Assembly: GCF_016653315.1 (NCBI RefSeq)
Contig: NZ_NHSH01000051.1
Span: 48,254-112,253 of the forward strand
Source: Halochromatium roseum
GTDB taxonomy: Bacteria; Pseudomonadota; Gammaproteobacteria; Chromatiales; Chromatiaceae
DNA length: 64,000 bases
Direction of reading: 5' to 3'
Every line of letters starts with the position of its first letter. Within the stretch, counting starts at the first letter, position 1. Positions 35,450 to 44,032 of this stretch are shown one piece after another. A program made the translations under genes and the position numbers. The notes under the pieces are model-generated. The model was not told where the DNA came from and made no database searches. It saw only the letters and a program-made list of their open reading frames with translations.

Positions 35450-37726
35450 ATGAACATCCGCTCCCTTTTTGCAACCAAGACGCGCCGCCGCCTGGCTATC
35501 GTGCTGGCCGTGATACTGGTGCCGGCGGTGCTCTACAAGGTGGCTTATCCACTCTTCTTTGATGCCTATACGGGCGTCAAGAACGCACCGCTGACTTACG
35601 ACACGCGCAAGCTGAGCGAGGCTGAGTTCAATCAACTGGCGCTTGAGTTGACCGAGTCGGCCCGTCGCGAGCGTGCCGAGGCGACTGTGACCGAAGAGCG
35701 GGACGCATTTGCCCGCGAGGTCAAGATGGAGATCCTGATGCGCACCCCCTCGTTCATTCGCGAGAGTGGCTACGCGCACATCGAGTACTTCCGCGAGGCC
35801 GGCATCCTCGAGTACAAAGGTCCAGAGACTTGCCTTGAGTGTCACGCGACGATCGACATTACCCATGAAGACGGCAGCGTGGAAACGGTCGATACCTTGG
35901 ACAACATCGTTAACACGGTGCACTTCAAGTTCCAGAGCGCGGAAGGCGGCGCCTTCTCGACCTATGGCTACGATGGGCGACAGGTGAATGCCGAGGGCGC
36001 ACGCAAGATCCCGGTTGGCAAGATCAACCGCGCCTGCGGTATCCCGGGCAGCTTCTCCTGGACCGGTTGGGCGGCGTTGGTCGCGAGTCGGCCCGAGCAT
36101 GGCCTCGAGGGTGAGGCTGAGCAGTCGCCGGTCTCGGCCGATCCACCCACTGCCGAGGGCATCACGCTCGCGCTCAATGATCCAGGCGCCGAGGGGCATG
36201 GCGTGGGTGAGGGCGTTGCCGACGGCGTGGTGCTGCGGAGTGAGGGTTGCGGCCAGTGCCACATCGGTGGCAACTATCATCCGGCCACCGAGAAGATGAT
36301 GCCGGTCGGCGATGTGCCGGGCGTGGCGAAAGAGGGCATCGATTGCCTGATCTGCCATGCCGCCGAGTACGACATGAATCAGCGCTACGTGATTCAGGAT
36401 AAAAAGGGTCTGCGCTGGAATCAGGACCGCAGCATGCGCGCGGCGATGACGGTTGGCCGGGCCACGAATCAGAACTGCCTCAACTGCCACCAGCACAACA
36501 TGGGCGGCGATGCCTACATCCATAATGTTGCTGCCAAGCACTTGGGCGACAAGCACCAGCGTCTGCTTCACACCGGCGCCAAGCGTGGCAATCCATTCAG
36601 CCCGGAGTCCGATGCGCACGCAGCCGCTGGAATCAAATGCACCGACTGCCATGTGCCCGAAGGCCATAAGATCCCGCGCGGTCGCAAGGGCGTCGACCTG
36701 GTCGCCAGCGATCTGCCGCACAAAGAGGTCAGTTGCGAGAGCTGCCATTCGCAGGCGCCGCACAATGTCTCTGACCACCGGGCGTTACTGAATGGCCATG
36801 TCGCTCGGCTGGCTTGCGAGACCTGTCACATCCCGCAGCTTGAGGACAATAATGTCGTCCTGCGCGATTGGGTGCATCCGACCTGGGACGCCGAAGAGGG
36901 CATCTGGACGCCGACCGACGTGTATCGCTCCGGTCAGCCTGGCGAAGGCCTGATGTACCTCTGGTTCAACGGTAATGGCACCTTCTTGGCCAACGCCCTG
37001 GGAAGCAACCCAGAAGGTGACGGTAGCTACAATCCGCTGATGGAGCAGATCGCCCGTATCGATAACCCGGATGTGATTGCTGCGGTGCGCGCCGCGGCTG
37101 AGGAACTCAAGCAGCAGTACCCGGATATCAATGTCGACGAGTATGTCGAGATGGCCACGAATCCGCTTTCGCAGCTCAGTCCCGAGATGCTCGAGAAGCG
37201 TCGTCAGATGGTGGCTGACAATCTCGGCAAGGCGATGCAGGAGGGCGAGAGTCGGATCTATCCATTCAAGCCCTTCAACGCGATGATGTTCGAGGACATG
37301 AACAACCAGGGTCCGTTCGGTGCGATGATCCTGCCGTTCGACTACGCGGTTTACTATGAGACCGGCGATGCGCGCGCGGCGGTGGCGAAGGCGATTCAAG
37401 ACCCGATCGTGCTGCGCATGTACCAAGAGCCGTTCAAGCTCTACATGATGGACGAGTTCATGGCCTACTTTGGCGTTGAGGGTGGCTGGAAGACCATCTA
37501 CCCGCTGACCGCCGATAAGACGCTTGCGCCACAGGTCGAGCCGCACTGGATGCGGCAGATGGGCACGCTGATGGTCAATCATGGCATCCAGCGCAAGGGC
37601 CATGACTGCAAGGCCTGTCACCAGCCCGATGGCATCCTCGACTATGCGGCACTGGGTTACACGCCGGAGCGCATCGCCGAGCTGACCTCGAACGAGATCA
37701 TTGCCGAGATCGAGATCGAGCCCTAG
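35450..37726 (+). CDS. Octaheme cytochrome c, N-terminally membrane-anchored
   Basis: 758 residues. An N-terminal helix (RRLAIVLAVILVPAVLYKVA, about 12-31) is an anchor or uncleaved signal. Eight CXXCH sites are visible, at C128, C267, C299, C343, C397, C429, C456 and C720. An extra Cys lies in GKINRACGIPGSFSWTGWA (C196). The wide gap of about 260 residues between hemes 7 and 8 is a non-heme domain. Size and heme number recall octaheme tetrathionate/nitrite/hydroxylamine reductases, but I cannot identify the active-site heme or substrate. With the heptaheme and b-type neighbours it would place 15 c hemes next to the quinone pool. Confidence 0.85.
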   Translation: MNIRSLFATKTRRRLAIVLAVILVPAVLYKVAYPLFFDAYTGVKNAPLTYDTRKLSEAEFNQLALELTESARRERAEATVTEERDAFAREVKMEILMRTPSFIRESGYAHIEYFREAGILEYKGPETCLECHATIDITHEDGSVETVDTLDNIVNTVHFKFQSAEGGAFSTYGYDGRQVNAEGARKIPVGKINRACGIPGSFSWTGWAALVASRPEHGLEGEAEQSPVSADPPTAEGITLALNDPGAEGHGVGEGVADGVVLRSEGCGQCHIGGNYHPATEKMMPVGDVPGVAKEGIDCLICHAAEYDMNQRYVIQDKKGLRWNQDRSMRAAMTVGRATNQNCLNCHQHNMGGDAYIHNVAAKHLGDKHQRLLHTGAKRGNPFSPESDAHAAAGIKCTDCHVPEGHKIPRGRKGVDLVASDLPHKEVSCESCHSQAPHNVSDHRALLNGHVARLACETCHIPQLEDNNVVLRDWVHPTWDAEEGIWTPTDVYRSGQPGEGLMYLWFNGNGTFLANALGSNPEGDGSYNPLMEQIARIDNPDVIAAVRAAAEELKQQYPDINVDEYVEMATNPLSQLSPEMLEKRRQMVADNLGKAMQEGESRIYPFKPFNAMMFEDMNNQGPFGAMILPFDYAVYYETGDARAAVAKAIQDPIVLRMYQEPFKLYMMDEFMAYFGVEGGWKTIYPLTADKTLAPQVEPHWMRQMGTLMVNHGIQRKGHDCKACHQPDGILDYAALGYTPERIAELTSNEIIAEIEIEP

Positions 37727-37778
37727 TCGTCTCGCCGAGTGATCCTCGACGGCTTACGACTTGCATGCGATCTGTGGT

Positions 37779-38975
37779 TCAAATGCTCTCTTTAGGTTGA
37801 TCCACGAGCGCGGCGACGACAAGATCGCCCCAGACATTCAGCGCGGTGATCGGGTAATCGAAGAAGCGATCGACCACCAGGTAAAGCGCGAGATAGGTCT
37901 GCGGCAGCCCGAGCAGTTCGAGCATAAAGGCCATCATCGCGATACCGCCGCCGGGGATGCCGGCGGTGCCAGCACTCGAGGCCATGGTCAACAAGACAAT
38001 CATCAGCGCCTGCCAGAGCGAGACCTCGGCGCCGGCGAGCTGGGCCATGAAGATCAGCAGGATCGACTGATAGAGCGCCGAGCCGTCCATGTTCAGGGTT
38101 GCGCCCAGCGGCAGGGTGAAGCTCGTAGTGCCTGGGCTGACGCCGGCGTTCTGCTCCAAGGTCTGTTTCGAGACCGGATAGGTCGCTGCGCTTGAGGCCG
38201 TGGCGAGCGCGGTTGCTAGCGCAGCCCGGACTTGAATAAAGAAGCGCCAGGGATGCCGGCCGCTGCCCAACCAGAGCAGCGTCGGCAAGAACAGCAGCGC
38301 ATGCAGCACGGCAGCCAGCGCCACCGCCCAGACGAACGGCCGCAGCGCCAAGACCCCGGCCCAGTCCATGCCGGCCAGGCTCGCATAGACCAGCGCCGCG
38401 ATGCCGATCGGCGCCAGCGCCAGCAGGGCCGAAAGCATCCGCATCAGTAGTGCATTCAAGGCATCTGCACCATCGGCGAGCAAGGCGCGCGGCTCCGGCT
38501 GCAACCCGCGCGCGGCGAGCGCGGCAAGGATCGCCAGCACCACAATGTGCAGGATGTTGCCCGCGGCCAGCGAGGCGAACAGATTCGAAGGCACCAAGTT
38601 GGTGATCAGCTGCTCCAGGCTGAAGCCGGCACCAAAGACCTCGCCGCCATTGGCGATTGGTTCCAGATTCAGCAGTCCCGGCGTAACCCCACGCGAGAAC
38701 AACAGCCCGAGCAGGCTACCGCTCATCGCGGCGAAGGCCGAGGTCAGCAGATAGAAGCCGAGCGTGCGACCGCCAATCCGGGCCAGATCGACGCTACGCG
38801 CCAGCGCCGCATAGATCGAGATCAGGATCAGCGGCAGGATCAGCACCTTCAGCAGCGACAGGAAGATCTCGCCAAGCCAGCCGACCCAGATCGCGCCCGC
38901 TGGCCAGAGCAGGGCGAGCAGGACGCCGAGTGCCAGGCCGGTGGGGGTCGAGTAGAGCGAGCGCCAGCTCAACAA
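37779..38975 (-). CDS. Dicarboxylate/amino acid:cation symporter (DAACS family)
   Basis: 398 residues with eight membrane segments and two re-entrant loops expected of GltP/DctA relatives. The signature LPLGATLNMDGSALYQ and the Ser-rich loop TALATASSAATYPVSK are present, as is the late MASSAGTAGIPGGG motif. It imports glutamate, aspartate or C4-dicarboxylates with Na+ or H+; which one is not readable. It is convergent with the octaheme gene and upstream of nothing obviously related. Confidence 0.92.
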   Translation of the reverse strand: MLSWRSLYSTPTGLALGVLLALLWPAGAIWVGWLGEIFLSLLKVLILPLILISIYAALARSVDLARIGGRTLGFYLLTSAFAAMSGSLLGLLFSRGVTPGLLNLEPIANGGEVFGAGFSLEQLITNLVPSNLFASLAAGNILHIVVLAILAALAARGLQPEPRALLADGADALNALLMRMLSALLALAPIGIAALVYASLAGMDWAGVLALRPFVWAVALAAVLHALLFLPTLLWLGSGRHPWRFFIQVRAALATALATASSAATYPVSKQTLEQNAGVSPGTTSFTLPLGATLNMDGSALYQSILLIFMAQLAGAEVSLWQALMIVLLTMASSAGTAGIPGGGIAMMAFMLELLGLPQTYLALYLVVDRFFDYPITALNVWGDLVVAALVDQPKESI

Positions 38976-39002
38976 GGTTCGAGCGTGACGCGCGGCGACG
39001 CG

Positions 39003-40556
39003 TTAGGGCCTTGATGCGTCCAACTGGGGCTTGAAGGTTGCTCTGGCATGGGTGGTCATGGATCTGCGGTTGTCTTGTGCTACTGGGGCGCGCAACGCTA
39101 GGGTCAGCGCCGCCGCTGCGAGGCATAGGATACCCGCAGCCAGGAAGGCGGTGTCGTATTCGCCGAGCTGAAACAGGCGTGTGGCGAGGGTTCCGCTGGC
39201 ATCCAGCGCCAGATAGTCGATGCCCTCGGTGGTCTTCAGCAGAACGGCGGCCAGGAACGGGCCGAGCAGGCCACCGATGCCGTAGGCGGTGAACAGCAGG
39301 CCGTAGTTGACGCCGATGTGGCGGGTGCCAAAGTAGTCCGCGGTGATCGCCGGATAGAGCGCCAGGAAGCCACCGAAGCAGAGCGCGATCAGCGACACGC
39401 CGAGCAGGTACAGCGGATAGGGCCGCATCCAGTCGAGGCCAAAGAGCACCAGACCGCAGAGCACGAACATCAGGATCAAGGTCGACTTGCGGCCGAGGCT
39501 GTCCGAAACCCGACCCCAGAGGATACGCCCGGCGGCATTGAACAGCGCCAGCACCGCCACGGCCATGGCCGCCGCCGAGGCGATGGTAGCGAACTGTTCA
39601 TAGGGGACAGGTCGTTCGGTGATCGCGGATAGGCTGAACGCCTCCCAGATCGGCGCAGCCTTCATGATCACCATCAGTCCGGCCGTGCTGCCGGCCAGAT
39701 AGGTCAGCCACAAGAGCCAGAAGGTCGAGGTAAGCAGCATTTGACCGGGTGTGAAATCGACCTGGTTTGGCGGCAATCCGGTGTGTCCGCTGTTAGCGCT
39801 GGTGCCGCTGCTCGTGCTGGTGCTGGCGCCAGTGCCAAAGCCGGTGCCAGTGCGAGTGCCAAAGCTGCTGCCAGTGCCGCTAGCCGCGGCGGGCGGCGTC
39901 CAGCCCGCTGGACGATAGCCCTCGGGCGGATTACGCAACAGCTGGGCGCCGAGCACCACGGCGGTGAGGAAGATGATCCCGAGCACCATGAAGGTGTCGA
40001 AGACGCCGGCCTGTGGTAACGGGAAGAGCGCGATACCGAACAACTCGTAGTCGCTGCCGCTGATCAGCGCCCGTGCCAAGGGTGCGAAAAAGAAGGCGCC
40101 GGCGCCGAACCCGGCGACCGCCAGGCCGGTGATGAGCCCACGCTTGTCCGGATACCACTTGACGCAGGTCGCCACTGGGCAGACATAGGCCATGCCGATA
40201 CCGATGCCGCCGAGCACGGCATAGGTGCCGACCAACCAGGCGAGGGCGACGCCATCCGAAAACTGGTCGGTGAGGCTGGCGAGCATCAGCCCGAGCCCGA
40301 GGATCAGGCCGCCGAGGGTGCCGACCAGCCGTGGCCCGAGCCGATCCTGGATGCGTCCGCCGAGGATCACGGCGAACGCGAACACCGCGATGACCAGCTG
40401 AGCGGGCAGCGTGATCTGGGTCTCCGACCAGCTCGGAAATTGCGCCAGCAGCGGGGTTTGGAAGACGCTCCAGATGTAGACGGCGCCGAGGCTGACCTGA
40501 ATGATCAGGGCGCCGGCGACCACGACCCAGCGCTTGTCGTCATGGTGATTGGTCAT
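39003..40556 (-). CDS. OFA-type major facilitator superfamily transporter
   Basis: 517 residues from the ATG at 40556; the open frame extends upstream with no similarity. Twelve membrane helices are expected. The start (KRWVVVAGALIIQVSLGAVY, then IWSVFQTPL) is typical of the oxalate/formate antiporter (OFA) subfamily, which carries small organic acids. The central cytoplasmic loop between helices 6 and 7 contains a Ser/Thr/Gly repeat tract (SFGTRTGTGFGTGASTSTSS) that conserved relatives lack. Substrate unknown. Confidence 0.85.
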   Translation of the reverse strand: MTNHHDDKRWVVVAGALIIQVSLGAVYIWSVFQTPLLAQFPSWSETQITLPAQLVIAVFAFAVILGGRIQDRLGPRLVGTLGGLILGLGLMLASLTDQFSDGVALAWLVGTYAVLGGIGIGMAYVCPVATCVKWYPDKRGLITGLAVAGFGAGAFFFAPLARALISGSDYELFGIALFPLPQAGVFDTFMVLGIIFLTAVVLGAQLLRNPPEGYRPAGWTPPAAASGTGSSFGTRTGTGFGTGASTSTSSGTSANSGHTGLPPNQVDFTPGQMLLTSTFWLLWLTYLAGSTAGLMVIMKAAPIWEAFSLSAITERPVPYEQFATIASAAAMAVAVLALFNAAGRILWGRVSDSLGRKSTLILMFVLCGLVLFGLDWMRPYPLYLLGVSLIALCFGGFLALYPAITADYFGTRHIGVNYGLLFTAYGIGGLLGPFLAAVLLKTTEGIDYLALDASGTLATRLFQLGEYDTAFLAAGILCLAAAALTLALRAPVAQDNRRSMTTHARATFKPQLDASRP

Positions 40557-40608
40557 GCTGCGATTCCTTGGAGAGGGAACATGGGGCGGTTCGGATTGGC
40601 GTGAGGAT

Positions 40609-40652
40609 CGCGCTTGGCTAGCGTCAGTGATGCGCTTGGCTAGCGTCAGTGA
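40609..40652 (+). repeat. 22-bp direct repeat over the stop codon of the kinase-like gene
   Basis: Two copies of a 22-bp unit (YGCGCTTGGCTAGCGTCAGTGA form) run from the spacer into the last codons and stop of the minus-strand gene at 40646. Confidence 0.85.
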
Positions 40653-41620
40653 GTCCGTGCATCGACTGGGGTGCTCGCGTCCTGCTGTGCTTGAGGTCCC
40701 TCGCCGGCAGGAGCGGGGTAGGGCACCAAGAGTTCGTAGTCGACCAAGGCCCAGAGTGTGCGCCCGTGACGGCTCAGCAGTCCGCCCGGCGCTGACTCGG
40801 ACCTGGACGCGCACTCCGACGCGCACTCGGACGCGGGGCGCACAATCACATGCCGGGCCTTGTGATCCAGCACATCCCAGCCAAGCGCGCGCAAGCCCTG
40901 CCGTGCCTCTTGGCAGAGCGCGTGCAGCTCGGTCTGCGTCAGATAGCCCTGTTGCGAGGCGGTCTCGGCATCGACCCCATCGATCCAGCGATAGATCAGC
41001 ACGTACAGCCGCTCCCAGTCGTAGGCCACCCTGGCGCCCTCGGGCTGAGCAGCCTGATCCTCGGCCAACACGCGGTCGTACCACCAGCGGCGGTGGTCGA
41101 TACGGCCGAGCTGCCAGTCGAGATAGCGGGTGGCCGGCGAGTAGATCGCCAGCGGTGCCTTGGTCGGGATGCGCGGGCCAGCACGGGCGCGCAGGCGTTC
41201 CAGATTGGCGAATTCCTCGAACGGTGACAGGAATTCACTCACCGCGATGCGATCGCGCTCGGCCCAGTCGAGCGGCTCGCTTGGCGGAATCGAGATCAGC
41301 GCTTCTTGTGCGAAGCGGCTGAACTTGACCACCAGGGCGAAGCCGGCGCGCGCCGGATGCGCGACCGGCACCCGATACACGGCGCCGGTCGCCCCGGCGA
41401 GCTGGCGACCGACTTTGCGCAGCCGATCACCGACGAACCACTGCGAGGGCACGATCGACTCCAACACCGGCCAGCCATGGCGGGTGACAAAGAGGTCACC
41501 CGACTGCTTGCCACGCAGATGCAGGTAATCGACCCCGAGCACCCGGCGCCGCAGCGACTCGGGGGCGCTATCGAAGGCGCGGGGCTGATGATGATGTCGA
41601 CGGAAATCAAACTGTTCCAA
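40646..41620 (-). CDS. Possible kinase-like partner of the DUF4914 protein
   Basis: 324 residues from a TTG at 41620 with GAGGGG upstream; no ATG fits. I do not recognise the family. Some features recall a small protein-kinase-like fold: AVYRVPV then ALVVKFSRFAQEA (candidate nucleotide-binding Lys), YVLIYRWIDGVDAET (hinge-like), a GLRALGWDVLDHKARHVIV segment and ALVDYELL (candidate catalytic loop and DxE/DFG-like site). This is resemblance, not proof. The C-terminus holds ASEC repeats. It starts 12 bases after the stop of the DUF4914 gene, so the two are one operon. Confidence 0.5.
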   Translation of the reverse strand: MEQFDFRRHHHQPRAFDSAPESLRRRVLGVDYLHLRGKQSGDLFVTRHGWPVLESIVPSQWFVGDRLRKVGRQLAGATGAVYRVPVAHPARAGFALVVKFSRFAQEALISIPPSEPLDWAERDRIAVSEFLSPFEEFANLERLRARAGPRIPTKAPLAIYSPATRYLDWQLGRIDHRRWWYDRVLAEDQAAQPEGARVAYDWERLYVLIYRWIDGVDAETASQQGYLTQTELHALCQEARQGLRALGWDVLDHKARHVIVRPASECASECASRSESAPGGLLSRHGRTLWALVDYELLVPYPAPAGEGPQAQQDASTPVDARTH

Positions 41621-41632
41621 ATGAACGACCCC

Positions 41633-43585
41633 TCAGCGCTCGTCCGGCTCGAGGAACGGCAGGTCGAGCAAGCGCTGGTAGTCATCCGGGCTGCCACCCT
41701 GCAGGCAGCACTCGATGATCCGCTGTCCGGTCGGCAGCAGATCGGGACCGAGGAAGGCCTTGAGTTCGCGGTGGAAGAAGTCGGTGAGGATGGCGGCGCC
41801 TTGGTCGTAGGCCGCCGGGCCGACCTCGGGCTGATGCTCGACCTCGAAGAACCAGTTCCCGATCGTGCTGCCCTCCATCATGATGCTGCCAGGGGTGTAG
41901 CCGAGCAGCGAACAGCGCGACGGCCGCATGCGGTTAGCGGCAAAGCGGGCGCCACCGCGCCGCGCGAAATACTCGCGGGCAATCCACTGCGGCATGAAGC
42001 CGACCTCCCAGATGCCGATGTGCTGGTTCGGGATCAGCACATAACGCACCTCAGGCGTCTCGATGATCTGATTCAGCAGCAGGTTGGCGTGATCGACCAT
42101 GCGTCCGGTCGCGAACGGCCAGTAGGAGCCAACGCCCTCGGAGGTCATGCCCGCGGTCTCGACGATGCTGGGGTTGGCGTGACCACGCGGCGCGACCAGG
42201 CGCCATAGCCAGGCCAACGCGGGTGGCAGCAGATGGAACAGGCCGACGATGCCGTAGGTGGGCCGCGCGGCGCTGCACGGCGGTGTGCGCACGCCCATGC
42301 TGCGCACGTCGACATCGACAGCGCCGTTCACCACATCCGGGATGATCTTGCGCGGGATGACCACGCGCGGGTTCGGGCAGGGTTCGCCTGGGGCGTCCTC
42401 GATGTGTTCCCAGATCAGGGTGGTGGCGCCGGGGCGGCCCTCGATGTTGAGGAACAGCAGCGGCTCCGGCGGGTGCACGGTGAGCGCCTCGATGTGCGGA
42501 TCGGTGCCGTAGCGGTCGATGTGGTTACAGCGCACGAACCAGGCCTCTTCGGCATCGATCAGGGTCAGCTTGCCGTTGCCCTTCTCCAGCGACGGATGGC
42601 AGAGCGCCATGTCATCGGTCACCGGGCGCAGATCGCAGCCCTTGGGTAGGGTGAATTTGCGCTTCTCGCCGGTCTCGAGGTTGCGGCCGATCAAAAGGGT
42701 GCCATCGGGCCGGCGATGCGCGTATTCGAGCATCTCGCTCTTGCCGCCGCCGCTGGCGCCCTCGTGCGAGATCACTACCTTGTTCTCATAGGGCGTCACC
42801 ACCTGCACCGTGGCGCAGTGCATGGTCACCCAGCGCTCCTCCTCGCCGATGTTGAGCAGCACCCCATAGACGCCCTTCTTGGCGCTGGGGCCGGGGTAGA
42901 GGTTGTAGCTGAAGACCTCGTGGAGGCCCTCGCGGCGGTTATGCACCACGACCTGACGACCCTCGAAATGGGTATGCCGAAACGGCGGCGCGACATAGAT
43001 GATCGCCTTCGGCTGAAAGTCATCGGGCAGCTCCTCGACCGGGACGATGCCTTGCAGCAGCGCCAGCCCGAGAGCAAAGAAGCCGGCGTTGTCGGGCGCG
43101 ATCACCAGCGCCTGGGTGGCCGGGCTCGGCAGTCCGGCATAGAAGGCGAAGATGGCGAGCGGCTGCGTCTTCAGCCATGCGAAGGTCTCTTCGCGCACGG
43201 GGTCGAAGGAGGTCCCGAAACGCTCGACATAGGTGGTCTTGTCCGTCGGCCGGTCGTCGCCGATGACCATGCAATCGGGGTCGCGCCGACGCATATAAGG
43301 ATCGATGTAGTTGGCTGAGATGCCATTGCGGGTGCGGCAGACATTGGCTTCGACGACCCGGCCGACCCCAGGCACATCGTAGTCGACCTCATGGTTTCCC
43401 TCGCGCGCATCGCGCACCGCGAGGGCGATTAGCTCCTCGTGGGAACCAGCCACGGTGACACTTGGCGCCGCCGCGAGCAGTGCGCGCGTCTCCGGTGGCA
43501 GCGGAAGATCGAGCAGCTTGCGCGATGGCTGACTGCCACCTGTCGATGGGCGGGGTGATGTGGAGGAATGATCAAGTGGGGACAT
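41633..43585 (-). CDS. DUF4914-like P-loop protein (PEPCK/HPr-kinase-like site)
   Basis: 650 residues. The key motif ISHEGASGGGKSEMLEYA contains a P-loop (G276-S283, Lys282) of the type seen in phosphoenolpyruvate carboxykinase and HPr kinase. Other conserved-looking segments are EANVCRTRNGISANYIDP, VRCNHIDRYGTDP and GMTSEGVGSYWPFATGRM. This matches my memory of the DUF4914 family, whose function is unknown. It is cytoplasmic. It forms an operon with the following gene, a possible kinase-like protein. A role in phosphorylating a metabolite or protein is inference. Confidence 0.7.
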   Translation of the reverse strand: MSPLDHSSTSPRPSTGGSQPSRKLLDLPLPPETRALLAAAPSVTVAGSHEELIALAVRDAREGNHEVDYDVPGVGRVVEANVCRTRNGISANYIDPYMRRRDPDCMVIGDDRPTDKTTYVERFGTSFDPVREETFAWLKTQPLAIFAFYAGLPSPATQALVIAPDNAGFFALGLALLQGIVPVEELPDDFQPKAIIYVAPPFRHTHFEGRQVVVHNRREGLHEVFSYNLYPGPSAKKGVYGVLLNIGEEERWVTMHCATVQVVTPYENKVVISHEGASGGGKSEMLEYAHRRPDGTLLIGRNLETGEKRKFTLPKGCDLRPVTDDMALCHPSLEKGNGKLTLIDAEEAWFVRCNHIDRYGTDPHIEALTVHPPEPLLFLNIEGRPGATTLIWEHIEDAPGEPCPNPRVVIPRKIIPDVVNGAVDVDVRSMGVRTPPCSAARPTYGIVGLFHLLPPALAWLWRLVAPRGHANPSIVETAGMTSEGVGSYWPFATGRMVDHANLLLNQIIETPEVRYVLIPNQHIGIWEVGFMPQWIAREYFARRGGARFAANRMRPSRCSLLGYTPGSIMMEGSTIGNWFFEVEHQPEVGPAAYDQGAAILTDFFHRELKAFLGPDLLPTGQRIIECCLQGGSPDDYQRLLDLPFLEPDER

Positions 43586-44032
43586 GATTGGACCCGGTAT
43601 GGAGCCGGCGCGAAGGGATTTGCCTCAGCAGCGCGGTTCTGATTGCGCCACGTATGGGGCTGCGATCCTGATCGCGGCGGTGACTTCAAGATGGAGGTGA
43701 GTCGATCATAGCGAGACTGATCGGTGCCGATCAGCCCATCAGGCCGCCGATGTCTTCGAGAAAACCTTCAAAGACTTCGTATTTTTCGAAGTGTTTCTTG
43801 CGCGCAGTGCCGATTCGCCTTGGCCCTGCGTTGCGTCTGCGCCGGACTTGGGCCTAGCCGATCCGGGTTTGAGCCGATTCAGAGTCTGCGCCGAGTCTGA
43901 TGTGGATTCTCTTAAAGCGATATCCTGCGCGCCGAGCGGTTTATGCTCATTCCATCTGATCGGCAGCCGGAACGCTGGGCGCACCTGTACCCGCCCAATC
44001 TGGCAGACAGGGCGAATGGCTTAGCGATGCGG
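43586..44032. other. 447-bp gap, possible short gene remnant
   Basis: No complete gene is supported. On the minus strand, bases about 43740-43830 read TARKKHFEKYEVFEGFLEDI followed by GGLMG and a stop, which looks like a real protein C-terminus, but no start codon lies in frame before a stop. It may be the end of a decayed gene. Otherwise the gap should hold the promoter of the DUF4914 operon. Confidence 0.35.

Noticed and set aside
35417..36778. Long minus-strand open frame opposite the octaheme cytochrome
   Set aside because: No recognisable domain; the plus strand has eight CXXCH sites.
43791..44024. Small plus-strand gene in the gap before the anchored protein
   Set aside because: No ribosome site or family-like sequence.
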